A program made the translations under genes and the position numbers. DNA of 27,437 bases, from contig RPFO01000938.1 of the NCBI GenBank assembly GCA_009746045.1, positions 546,742 through 574,178 of the forward strand, read 5' to 3'. Of this stretch, positions 1-15,787 are shown one piece after another. Origin of the DNA: Mesostigma viride (Eukaryota; Streptophyta; Mesostigmatophyceae; Mesostigmatales; Mesostigmataceae). Under the pieces are notes generated by a model. It worked only from the letters and a program-made list of their open reading frames with translations. It ran no database searches and had not been told where the DNA came from. How positions within the stretch are numbered: position 1 is the stretch's first letter; every line of letters starts with the position of its first letter.

Positions 1-183
1 GACCACAACTAACAAACCACGACCACATTTAACCAACCCCTTCCACGGCATCGCCGTTCCAGCTTGGCCACCGCCCTAGTCTCCACCGCTCCCTCTATCG
101 CTCCCACCCGCTCCGCCACCTCCCGTCTTCGCCCGCTGTCGCCATCGCCCCTTTGATCTGCACATGCCCACTCTTACTCACAG

Positions 184-6974
<6,791 letters not shown>

Positions 6975-7759
6975 TCAATTTCATTTGCATGCTGACACGC
7001 GCGTGAATGAATAACCGGCGTTGGCTCCTTGCCTATAGAAAGCACCTTAGAAACGAAATCACCTAAGAGAAGTGTTGACCTGAGAGAACTTGCACCTGCA
7101 TACCTGACTGCTTGATTCGTGTTACCGCGACTGCCTTTCGCACTTCCTATGTCAGTGCGTCATCAGAACCTGCTGTAGCTCACAAGAGTGACAAGACACA
7201 TTCAGTGCATGGATGCCTACAATCTGCTGTTCTCACCAATGTTCAATGTGTTTTTGCTGTTGATTTTTGGTAATTTTTTGTCGCGTGCCTTGTAGGCACC
7301 TCTTGAATAGGTCTAGCAGGTGGTTGCTGATCTACTGGTCCGGAACTTTGGACAAGCGTGGGGAAATTTGCTGCCAATCACAGACGCCACCACATGGGTG
7401 CAAGAGTTTTTAGCTGGAGCGAACTTATTTGTAAAATGGCATCTGCCTTTTTTGCGCATTCTCAATTGATGGAGATTGCCAGCGTTCTGGGGCCAATGAA
7501 GCTATCCTTGGACGGGCGGCGCACGGGCCATGGCACTGTATGCAGTTGCTGTGCTACTGCACGCGCGCTACGCTGCACGCATACATGGATCTGTATTCCG
7601 GGTTTGCTTGCGCCCGGCACATGCACATGCATCGACTAGCGTGCGATGGATGGTCATCGATACGTACTAGCTGCTTGCATGCAGCCAGTGAGTGGATCCA
7701 TGCAGCTAGCGCCGCAATTATAGGTCCGATCCGCCCACCTCCACTTGTGAGTCACGCAG
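6975..7759. other. Downstream flank of RRP46, no gene assigned
   Basis: Apart from the alternative terminal exon noted separately, I see no convincing exon, RNA gene or repeat here. Short open frames lack coding character. Confidence 0.4.
7320..7469 (+). other. Alternative terminal exon candidate for RRP46
   Basis: After the AG at 7318-7319, 49 codons are open in phase 0 (starting VVADLLVRNFG) and end at a TGA at 7467-7469. The phase would fit the donor at 6783. It would lengthen the protein well past the usual RRP46 end, so the short exon at 6951-6974 is preferred. A third possibility is read-through of the 6783 donor to a TAG at about 6948-6950. Confidence 0.15.
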
Positions 7760-7885
7760 TACTTACCGATGGGGAGCCGCGGAGAACTTCTAGTGCTTTC
7801 CATCCCTGTTTGTTGCATATGGAGAAGGGGGCAGAGACTCGGTCCATCTTCCCTCATTCCCGAAGGCAAGCTAGCCACAGCTGCT
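7760..7885 (+). repeat. Short dispersed repeat, diverged copy
   Basis: This stretch (GATGGGGAGCC, GTGCTTTCCATCCCTG, TTGCATATGGAGAAGGGGGC, CCACAGCTGC) aligns by eye with the reverse complement of 10010-10145. It is a degraded member of the repeat family also seen at 8532-8640. Confidence 0.55.
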
Positions 7886-8531
7886 ATCGATCAACACTCG
7901 TACTCACAAGGAGAGTCTGGAATCTACTTCAATGCGTGTGATATTGCCTTGAAAGACAGATCTCACCCTCTCCAGAGCTAGAGAGACTGTCCCGACAGTG
8001 AATGTGACAGTTCACGCACAAGGCCGTCAGTGACTTGGCTTGATATAGTGCGCATGGTCCGGATTCTCCAGATTTCTTGTGTGCGCTGGTTGTCTCGTTG
8101 ATAATAATATTATGTGAGACAACTATTCCTGGACGCATGGCGTTCTGGACAACTTGGAGGGTTTACTCAGAGCGCAGCGTTACAAACAGCCATCACGTTT
8201 GTCCTGGCCAGTGCAGAGGCTGGTATAACTCTCGTATACACAATCAATGACCGGTCTTGAATAGTCAGGCTACTACTGTCTGGGTTAGCCTAGACCCGCT
8301 TTTAGAGGGTCAGATCCAAACTGCAACACAACACACGCTTAACGTACTGGCAATCACACTAGACCTGTATACCCATTCTACACATATTCACTATGTACCA
8401 GGTCCTGAACTGAACTCTTTAGTTCTTTAGACTAATGCCTGTACGTGATTGCAACAACGGCATCGATCTGACTATATTCGCGTCTTTCATAGCTCTCAGA
8501 CACCTACCCTAGCCAATGTTGTCTCAGGCGG
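7886..8531. other. Intergenic stretch with one small hairpin
   Basis: No gene is supported. The only structure I see is an 8-bp inverted repeat, GTTGTCTC (8089-8096) and GAGACAAC (8116-8123), around an AT-rich loop. Confidence 0.4.
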
Positions 8532-8640
8532 TGGTAAATTAATTAATTTATAATAATTCATTAAACACGTGCTCCCGTTGGGGCCGGGGAGTCACGGAGC
8601 ACCGGAGTGCTTTTTATCCCTGTATATGCACAACAGGTAT
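8532..8640 (+). repeat. Short dispersed repeat with GTGCTCCC hairpin
   Basis: An AT-rich TTAATTAATTTA head is followed by GTGCTCCCGTTGGGG, GAGTCACGGAGCAC, GGAGTGCTTTTTATCCCTG and GCACAACAGG. GTGCTCC pairs with GGAGCAC as a hairpin. The reverse complement of 10055-10145 carries the same words in the same order, so the two form an inverted pair about 1.5 kb apart. Confidence 0.7.
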
Positions 8641-8741
8641 GCCACGAGGTAGCCATGGCTGATGGCGTCCGGAGCTCATAACTTCCACGTTTGGGCACCA
8701 AATTCGGCTGTGAATATCACATGCAATCGCTTCGCCATTTT

Positions 8742-8925
8742 CCCTGTGGGCAAGCCACCTCCCCCCATGCAAGCGGACGAGGCGTTTTGATGAGTAGTGT
8801 AGTTAGGATTTTCTAGATAGCTTAGAGTTAGGATAGTTCGATCACGCGCGCTTCCTCCACCCCATCCATCATGGAATATGTGCTACATGACCCCCCCACG
8901 GAGGCATGTTATAATTTTTTTTTTT
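8742..8925 (+). mobile_element. LINE 3' end (5'-truncated copy, + strand)
   Basis: CCCTGTGGGCAAGCCACCTC, TTTTGATGAGTAGTGTAG and CATGTTATAATTT match the end of LINE ORF2, its stop and its 3' UTR as found in reverse at 14668-14929 and 15788-16047. Only the last few ORF2 codons remain (ending DEAF-stop here). It ends in a T-rich tail. It is the only member of this LINE family in the window on the + strand. Confidence 0.8.
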
Positions 8926-8980
8926 CGCCTTTTTAAGACGCACACACTGATATATAATTTTCCGAAGCTATTACGCAATA

Positions 8981-9241
8981 ACGGGACAAGGCGGCTCCCC
9001 CACCAGTCCTTCTCACCTTCCCCTCCTGTGAGGACAAGCAGCGGTTCCTCTCTCGTCGCAAGAGGTTGCACGACCTCACCCGGACGCTGGATGACGACCT
9101 GACCCCCGCTCAGCAGTAGCAGCGACGCGACCTCATGGCCGGAATATTTCCGCCACAAGCAGGACCCCCAGAAGCCCAAGGTGTACTGGAGGGGCGGGGA
9201 CCTGATGATCAACCACAAGATGTGGACGCCCCCTGCGGGCT
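8981..9241 (+). pseudogene. LINE ORF1 fragment, C-terminal half (broken)
   Basis: The frame reads RDKAAPPPVLLTFPSCEDKQ, then RFLSRRKRL, DDDLTPAQQ, a TAG at 9117-9119, then RRDLM. After a +1 shift near 9140-9155 it continues YFRHKQDPQKPKVYWRGGDL to a stop at 9239-9241. The pattern PPPVLLTF-(S)-EDK-RFL-LTPAQQ-RRDLM-WRGGDLMI is that of L1-type LINE ORF1 proteins (RRM plus C-terminal RNA-binding domain), by family knowledge. One stop and one frameshift make it a pseudogene. The same RDKAAPPPVLL block recurs at 10366-10400. Confidence 0.6.
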
Positions 9242-9667
9242 AGAATATAGCTTGCGTAGTAGCCCTAGCTTGCATCCATTGGTAGTCACTGCCGCTATTA
9301 ATTAATTAATTAGTTAGACTCGTGCTCCCGTTGGGGAGTCACGGAGCATTAACCCCGATGGATGGATGGATGGATGGATGGGTGCAAACAGTCCTACCGG
9401 TCTAATCTATCTACATCGGCTACATACTACATCTACTACTGCCGCTATGGCAGCCATGCTTGAGAATGTTTGCCTAGCTGTGCCCACATACTGATCTAGT
9501 CACGTGCACCGCTAACGCACGGTACACCACCAGCCATAGCCTTGGCCTAGTCCTAGAGCTTGTATACAGCCATGCTACGTACTGGCTATGCCCAGATTAC
9601 TTGCATGCCCACGCTCCTTGTTATGACATGCTCACATGGGTCTTATTGCACCCACAGATCCTGCCGC
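9185..9667 (+). repeat. Local segmental duplication, copy 1 (interrupted)
   Basis: From ACTGGAGGGGCGGGGACCTG to CCCACAGATCCTGCCG this segment matches 9670-9985 with point changes and small indels. It carries an extra 150 bp at 9297-9446 that the second copy lacks. Copy 1 starts inside the LINE ORF1 tail. Confidence 0.9.
9297..9446 (+). mobile_element. Short insertion with direct repeats and an empty site
   Basis: The 150-bp insert carries an ATTAATTAATT head, GTGCTCCCGTTGGGGAGTCA, a (GATG)n run at 9355-9380 and CTACCGGTCTAATCTATCTA. ACTGCCGCTA occurs at both edges (9288-9297 and 9438-9447), consistent with a target duplication. The paired segment 9670-9985 has GTCACTGCCACTATGGC here, an unoccupied site. 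A larger relative lies at 14105-14345. Confidence 0.75.
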
Positions 9668-9669
9668 GC

Positions 9670-9985
9670 ACTGGAGGGGCGGAGACCTGATGATCAACCA
9701 CAAGATGTGGACGCCCCCTGCGGGCTAGAATAGCTTGTGTAATAGCCCTAGCTTGCATCCATTGGTAGTCACTGCCACTATGGCAGCCATGCTTGAGAAT
9801 GTTTGCCTAGCTGTGTCACATATCTAGTCACGTGCACCGCTAACGCATGGTACACCACCAGCCATAGCCTTAGCCTAGTCCTTGTACAGCCATGCTACGT
9901 ACTGGCTATGCCCAGATCACTTGCCCACGCTGGACTTGTTATGACATGCTCACATGGGTCTTATTGCACCCACAGATCCTGCCGG
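9670..9985 (+). repeat. Local segmental duplication, copy 2 (empty site)
   Basis: This matches 9185-9667 without the 150-bp insert. Its first 58 bases repeat the end of the LINE ORF1 fragment (YWRGGDLMINHKMW to stop) and the rest is non-coding. It stands almost directly after copy 1. Confidence 0.9.
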
Positions 9986-10009
9986 ATCGTTTAGTAGCGT
10001 GTCCGATTG

Positions 10010-10145
10010 CAGCTGTGGCATGCCTTTGGCATGAAGGAGAAAGGGGGTCTCTGCCCTCTCTCCTGTTGTGCACACACAGGGATTAAAAGCACTTCGGTGC
10101 TGCGTGACTCCCCAACGGTAGCACAAGTTTAATTAATTAACCAGG
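10010..10145 (-). repeat. Short dispersed repeat, inverted copy
   Basis: Read on the - strand it runs TTAATTAAACTTGTGC, TACCGTTGGGGAGTCACG, CAGCACCGAAGTGCTTTTAA, TCCCTG, GCACAACAGG. It is the inverse partner of 8532-8640 and the relative of 7760-7885. Confidence 0.7.
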
Positions 10146-10226
10146 GTTAATTAATTATTACGCAATATATGACGACAAACGCTCCTCCGCGCAACGCAGC
10201 CTGGCGGCTGCTCTCAGCCCTGAATT

Positions 10227-10438
10227 AAAATACGTCTGCCGCTTCGCCCTCCGGCCCAGAAGGCAGCGGCGCCACTAGCCAAGCCCTAGTGATCGACCAG
10301 CTCCTTACCCTCATGGGCCTGGTAGGCGAGGTAGAACTGCGTGGGTGCCACCGCCTTCCCCACTCACGGGACAAGGCGGCTCCCCCACCAGTCCTGCTCA
10401 CCACAACGGTCCGAGACCTGCGAAAAACGGATTTCTAA
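10227..10438 (+). pseudogene. LINE ORF1 fragment, RRM region
   Basis: An open frame after a TAA at 10224-10226 reads GPEGSGATSQALVIDQLLTL, MGLVGEVELRG, then RDKAAPPPVLLTTTVRDLRK, and stops at 10436-10438. The RDKAAPPPVLL block is shared with 8981-9015. It looks like the middle of an L1-type ORF1 that ends soon after the RRM-like strand, so it is a broken copy. No start codon is obvious. Confidence 0.5.
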
Positions 10439-10690
10439 TTCCGTCACCAAATTGGCGCGAGATCCCGAAAATCTGGTGTGCGGGATGGTGCCGACGAGGC
10501 CATAAGTCAAACATCGCCCTAGGCATGCAGTCCTTCGAAACATTCTCCTGAATTCCTTCTGTGATAATGAAGGTTTTCGATGCATGTACAAGCATTGATT
10601 GTACGAGTGTGAAAGCATTTTGTCAGCACATATTTATGATTGTTCATAGTGGTTTCTTAATTCAGCTTGGTTGACAACCCGAGGCCATCA
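10439..10690. other. Intergenic, nothing assigned
   Basis: No exon or repeat recognised. It is the 3' flank of the - strand membrane-protein ORF. Confidence 0.3.
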
Positions 10691-11110
10691 TCATCCCCGC
10701 GTCGACCTTTCCCATTTCACGAGGAGAACAGTAGCAAATATTGCGGTAGTGGCAAGCGCAAGCGCAACACTCGTCATGCAAAGTCTGCGGGGTGGCTGCC
10801 TTCTTATAGTCAAAATGCCCACGACAGCCACAACGGCAACGGCAGCGCCCGCCATAAAGCCAAACATGAGACTCGTTAGCCCTTCAAATCTAGTCTCCAT
10901 CCGGGGTGCAATTTCGGCCGCTAGGAGGCTACCACATATCAACGTGGACGCACTGAGCGTGAGGATGAAGACCAGGGCAGTGACCACGTGGATGCAGCGG
11001 TCACGCAAGAGAGAAAGGGTAGAAGCAGTTTCTTGAGTTGCTTCAGTAGGACCTCCAAGCAGTGGTTCAACAGGGGCTTCTTCATCCTGAGCAGCTTCCC
11101 TCCTGTCCAT
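10691..11110 (-). CDS. Hypothetical small membrane protein, three helices
   Basis: ATG at 11110-11108 opens 139 codons; an in-frame TGA lies 11 codons upstream, so the ATG is the likely start unless a 5' exon splices in. Residues 1-38 are acidic and polar (EEAPVEPLLGG). Hydrophobic segments lie at about 41-66 (VVTALVFILTLSASTLICG), 81-102 (MFGFMAGAAVAVVAVVGIL) and 111-131 (CMTSVALALATTAIFATVLL). Basic residues (RRQPPRR) sit between helices 2 and 3, and the tail is KWERSTRG. I recognise no family. Composition and the clean helix pattern argue for a real protein or a terminal exon. Confidence 0.5.
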   Translation of the reverse strand: MDRREAAQDEEAPVEPLLGGPTEATQETASTLSLLRDRCIHVVTALVFILTLSASTLICGSLLAAEIAPRMETRFEGLTSLMFGFMAGAAVAVVAVVGILTIRRQPPRRLCMTSVALALATTAIFATVLLVKWERSTRG

Positions 11111-11139
11111 TCTGAGGTCGGCAATAGTCGCCAAGCGTC

Positions 11140-11700
11140 ACCTACTGCATCAACGTCACCTATGTATTGGTAAACAAAGGCAACTGGTCAGGCAAGAAGC
11201 ATGCCGCCACTGCCTTAGATTTACTTGGCTTCGGTGGTAGGAATTACCAAAGACAGTAATCAAACTACTGGCAAAAATGGCATATCCAGAGTTCTTAGTT
11301 GAGGAAACGCAGGTTATCCGAGGTTGGCGAGCAAAACGAAGATTTCAGCCTTGATGCGAGCTGCTTCCTTCAGTCTGTCATTCAGTTTATTTCCCACGCC
11401 GAAATGGACGGGGCCTTCATGCGACCTTCAGCCGGCGGCTTCATGTTGAAATTTTCCAAGATGTGCCCCTTTGACCCTACCAAAGCCGAGTCTTTACTCT
11501 ACACGGACTTAAATATCGTATTAAATGCCATATTAATAAATTCCCACTTTAATTAATAACACTCCGTCATAATTCAGTTCAGTTCAGTGGAATCCCACGC
11601 CGGTCATAGCCAGTTAGCCACGCCGTCCGTCTGTAATTACGGGCGTGGCCCGGTGACACTATTGGTGGATACGAAAAGACTATCTGTCAGAATGTATGTT
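11140..11700. other. Unassigned, with one short exon-like frame on the - strand
   Basis: On the - strand around 11320-11420 a frame reads HFGVGNKLNDRLKEAARI then KAEIFVLLANLG and stops. It looks helical but is only about 35 codons, with an in-frame TGA just upstream. An overlapping + strand frame (11299-11556) starts only at TTG. Neither is supported enough to call. Confidence 0.25.
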
Positions 11701-11739
11701 TTTATTGGATAGGGTGAAAGCTAACAGGAGAAAAAAATG

Positions 11740-12455
11740 GTTTCGACTTAGGACTTTGGTTTTTTGCAAAACTTAGCCCTGACCGGGAGAAGACAAGTCT
11801 GCGGCCTGCGGGGGCTGAGATTAAATAAGAGGTACCTTTGAAATTAAATAAGAGGCGTGCATCTGTGAATATATAGTTTTGGAGGCGAGTTTCTGTTGGC
11901 GTTAAGTCGTAGTATTGTACGATTGATAGATTGGTAGTGCACTCGTGGTACTGCACGACGGTATTGGACGGAGTTCCCGGAATCCCGGTCTGGCAAGCGG
12001 ATTTTGCATCTCACGGGTACATCTCACGGGTACACGACGCGGCACGAAAATGGCTCGCAGAAAAGCTAGGAAGTAGGAACCTAGGCGACTACCTATTTGG
12101 CGCCGCGTCGGTCGTGACGTTGTTTACTCCGTTGGATCTGCATCTACGGCGTTCGTGGGTTGTTTCGAAACCCGGTCGATGAGATTTAACGGAGAAGTCG
12201 GGTATAAAAATGATCCTTTTTGGACAACTGCGAGAAAATGTAAAAGTCGAAAGGAATTAAACGGCTTGACATGTTGTCGGCTTGCCGTCCAATACTACAA
12301 GTTAACGCCAATCGAAACTCGCGTCCTAAAATATATTTGGATAGAGGCATGTCTCTTATTTAATTTCAAGGTACCTCTTAATTAATCTCGGGCCCCGCCT
12401 CGGGCTATAAGTTTGCAAAAAAAAAGTCTGGAAGTCCGGGCAAAGGTGAATACAA
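11740..12455. mobile_element. Foldback / long-inverted-repeat DNA element
   Basis: The left arm (about 11745-11935) and right arm (about 12275-12450) are imperfect inverses. Shared words, with the right arm reverse-complemented, are TTTTTTGCAAA, GAGGTACCTTGAAATTAAAT, AAGAG, GCGAGTTTC, TTGGCGTTAA and GTAGTATTG. The right arm lacks about 25 bases present in the left. The spacer of some 330 bp has no convincing gene. No clear target duplication was found, so the superfamily is unknown. Confidence 0.65.
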
Positions 12456-13093
12456 CAAAAAAGCTAACTAAAAGGCCTTACAGTATAGGAAAAAAATCCT
12501 ATCTACCTACAATAAAGAAGATTTTATATAGTTTCATATTCGCGCCACGCAAGAATCCTCTTTCAGGGCTACGTTAATAATTATTTGGGATTACATGTGT
12601 TGTATTTTGCGATACTCATGAGTCATCTCCCATTTTACATCTCTGGTCTGTAACAGGATCATAAATATACTCACTTACCCCTGGGCCCTGACCGGAAAAA
12701 AAATCCTATTGCACGGCCACCCCATGTTCACATTCGCCGTGGCATAAGGTGCTTTTGGGGCGTTTCTTGGGGACCGTCGAAACTCGAAAGCCACAACGGC
12801 GCAGATGCAGGCTGATGCAGGCAAATGCTAGCAACATCGGCTGCATAAAGCGGCTGTCTTTTCGTCACGGCTTCCGTGCTCGCGCCTCACGACTGACGAC
12901 TGTCGTATGCCGAGTTATCCTCGCTTATGTTCTCCTAATCTTTGCACTCGTGAAGAACTGTACGCAGTCCCTGATGGTTTGGCTGTGAGCCTTGGCTTTA
13001 TAACATCACGATTTTTTACGGGCGAGTTGGACGAAGACCCTTACCTGCTCGTGGGATCCTGCTTGGTCGGGGGTCGATCGACCGTGCAATTTT
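12456..13093. other. Unassigned stretch
   Basis: Nothing recognised apart from a perfect 6-bp hairpin, ATAGGA/TCCTAT, around an A run near 12485-12502. Open frames such as 12907-13095 match no family I know. Confidence 0.3.
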
Positions 13094-13255
13094 AGCAAGG
13101 AGCAGCAAGGCAATCAGATTTCACTCGAGGCAATGGAAAGTGAACCTTACGCACTGGGGGCAGCACTTGCCCGGCCAGGCAGTGCTGCTGCCGGCTGAGG
13201 TTGAGTCGGTCATGCTTGAAAGAAAAGGTGGCCCGCGGAGGCCGACGGGGCCTCA
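13094..13255 (+). other. Possible unassigned exon
   Basis: After CAATTTTAG an open frame reads IRFHSRQWKVNLTHWGQHLP, then GQAVLLPAEVESVMLERKGG, and ends PTGPQ before a donor-like GTAGCTAGC at 13256. A tiny flanked segment, 13418-13435 (CAG|...|GTAGG), could be a micro-exon. No family is recognised and no partner exon is established. Confidence 0.2.
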
Positions 13256-14104
13256 GGTAGCTAGCGCGCGCTTCATGATTCCCTGTGTCGGCGTGTGAGT
13301 CATCCGGGTGGGAAAAGGTTTATGGCATCGTCTGGTCTGTAGGGCTGTCAGTGTTTTCTTGTTTATGTTGTTATTTGTTGTTATTAACATTGTTATATAG
13401 TAACGGCACCTGGCCAGTGCATGTGTGACTTCAAGGTAGGATTTTTTTTACTTAGAATGTGCTGCGCTTTGCGGCTGGGCCCCGTTGCGTACACAAGTGT
13501 GCTTTCTGTAAGATGCATGACATTTCCTGCTACGTTGCCCATGTCACAAGCAAGCCTTGAAAGTCCCCCAAAACGGGGTACTAGAGGTCTAGAGAACTGG
13601 GTACGAGTGTCCATTCATGCTTGTATATATTTATGGCCAACCTGCTAATGTGCTACCTTAACCGAGCAACCACGGCCTTGTCACACAATAACATTACTGA
13701 ATAGGTATTAGGGCTTTTGAGCGAAGTCAGATGCTGGAAAGTTCACAATTGTCATCATAATGCATGATCCTTGTGCGTGTTTGTAATGGAGGCTGTGGAT
13801 TCGTTGTAGTACCTGACCGTGCAACCCGTGGCCGGCTATTACACCCCCCATTTTAGGTTTAAGAATGGGGTCCAACCGATCGAGGGCTGCAATCTTGACT
13901 CTGAAATCGAATCCAGGGCTGACATCAGCACAGTCACACTGGCGCATGCACCCCCCCCCGCGTATCACTGACCGCTACTTAGAAGCCTTTGCCTAATAGT
14001 GGTGCCTAGTTTACGATCTTTTTGCCCCAAGCCAGCCCTGCGATCTTAAACCAGAAATTCCAAAATCCAGGGTCTCAAGTTCTTAGACGGCACACTAGAC
14101 GGCC
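13256..14104. other. Unassigned stretch
   Basis: No gene is supported. An ATG-initiated - strand frame at 13708-13968 (VSPGFDFRVKIAALDRL, LDPILKPKMGGVIAGHG) has some protein-like character but no family, partner exon or splice context. Confidence 0.25.
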
Positions 14105-14345
14105 GCATTAATTCATACTCGTGCTTGCCGATTAATGCTCGTGGTCCCATTGCATGGGGAGTCGCGAATTATTGTGACCCCGATGGAAGGATGGGTGGGG
14201 TGGGGGTGGGGGGGGTGGGGGTGGGGGGTTGGGGGGGGGGTCCGGGCGGGCGGGCGGGCAGGGGGGGGGTGGCCGGGTGGGTGAGTGGGTGGGTGGATAG
14301 ATCCATGGATCTAGGGGCACCCAATCCAACCGGACAGTCTATTCT
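14105..14345 (+). repeat. Short dispersed repeat with expanded G-rich core
   Basis: The same layout as the 9297-9446 insert: ATTAATTCATACTCGTGC, then CATTGGGGAGTCGCG-like sequence, then CCCCGATGGA, a G-rich tandem tract (14184-14300), then CCAACCGGACAGTCTATTCT. The GATG run of the relative is replaced by a GGGTGG/GGGC run with strong G-quadruplex potential on the + strand. Confidence 0.65.
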
Positions 14346-14667
14346 ATCTATAAAGGTGGAGCCAGACCTTAGCGGTCGCTCCTATATAGACGGTGCCATG
14401 CCACATGCATGGCGCACACCACTTGACTAGAATGGATCATTCTAGCTCTTATTACGGGTGGCATGCACCCGTTGTGGTCTGAGCTAGCCCCTAGGTATTT
14501 GGAAGCTTGTGCGTGGTTGATGCATGATAATTTTCACCAAATTTACATCCAAGAATTGTAGTGTACTTTTAGGTTTAGGAGGTTTTTGGTGCCCTCAACT
14601 TCATTATCATATACCCCAATTTATCACCATGTCATCACCCCGTTTTGTAACCAAACCCCCTCACATT
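14346..14667. other. Unassigned stretch
   Basis: No gene or repeat recognised. It becomes AT-rich toward the LINE 3' tail. Confidence 0.3.
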
Positions 14668-14929
14668 AAAAAAAAAATAAATTATAACATGCCTCCGTGG
14701 GGAGGTCATGTAGCACATATTCCATGATGGATGGGGTGGAGGAAGCCGCGTGATCGAACTATATCATAACTCTAAGCTATCTAGAAAATCCTAACTACAC
14801 TACTCATCAAAACGCCTCCTCCACTTGGGGGGAGGTGGCTTGCCCACAGGGTCGGGCGTGTGCGCCTTGACAATCTTCTTCCACCGCGTCTTGTCCTGCA
14901 TGACAGTCCAAAGACGGGAGAGAGAGTCC
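14668..14929 (-). mobile_element. LINE 3' end fragment a
   Basis: On the - strand it starts ACTCTCTCTCCCGTCTTTGG, reads LWTVMQDKTRWKKIVKAHTP, then DPVGKPPPPKWRRRFDE and a TAG (14802-14800). A 3' UTR with TGTAGTTAGGATTTTCTAG follows, ending CATGTTATAATTTA plus a T run. Only about 260 bp of the LINE remain. Confidence 0.85.
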
Positions 14930-14933
14930 ACGG

Positions 14934-15787
14934 ATTAAATTAAATTAAATTATAACATGACTCCGTTGGGAGATCATGTAGCACATATTCCCGTGGATGG
15001 ATGGAGGGGGGGGGGCAAAGCCGCGAAACCGAACTAATCTAACTCTAAGCTAATCTAATCTAGAAAACCCTACTTATTCTACTCAGCAAAGCGCCCCTTC
15101 CGCTTGGGGGGGGGGGCTTGCCCACAGGGGCGGGCGTATGAGCCTGGACAATGGTTTTCCACCTCCTCTTGTCCTGCATAGCAGTCCAAGCAAGAGAGAG
15201 GGAGTGAATGCGATGTTCAAACTGCGCTGGGACCACTAGGTCAGCCATCAACTGCTGTGGGTAGGTCATGACATGTTTGCCTACCTTCTTAGGAATGTCC
15301 TTAGGGCTGGCCAGGCCAGGTCAGGATATGCCGTCCTGGCTGGCCAAGCCGCTGTGGGCCGGCCAGACCGAGGGCGGTGTCTACCTGGCTGGTGCGAGCA
15401 AGATGTCCTACGAATGCTATCCTACGCTGTCTAATCTCGTCCGAAATGCGAGGCATGCCCTGGTACAAAGATTCTAAAGACCTATGCGTGTCAAACCCTA
15501 CATTCAGGGCCTGACGGAGCATCCTGGTTACCGTGCCGTTTAGCTTGGCCGCCAGCGTGTCCGTGAGCGTCCATGCCTCGGCGCCATACGTGAGCACCGT
15601 GAGCCGGGACCAGGACCTTGAGGAGCATGCGCTTGCGGTGCTCGCCGAGGGCCTTCGAGTGCCAGTAGGTTTTCAGCGAACGATGCCGAGCCCAAGCCAG
15701 GCCGATGCGGGTGTCCACATCGGCGGCGGTGTCAGGAAGCATGCTTCCCAGCAGTTTAAAGCGATCACGAAACGGGAGAGAGAGAGT
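14934..15787 (-). pseudogene. LINE ORF2 C-terminal part and 3' end, fragment b
   Basis: On the - strand the copy begins inside ORF2 at FRDRFKLLGS and continues DVDTRIGLAWARHRSL, LTYGAEAWTLTDTLAAKLNG, RMLRQALNVGFDTHRSLESL, ISDEIRQRRIAFVGHLARTS and VVPAQFEHRIHSLSLAWTAM. These are the post-catalytic connection and C-terminal region of non-LTR reverse transcriptases. The reading is split over at least three frames (breaks near 15290 and 15590), and a C-run near 15110 adds another shift before the natural stop at 15081-15079. A 3' UTR and a TTAAA-type tail follow to 14934. Confidence 0.85.
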
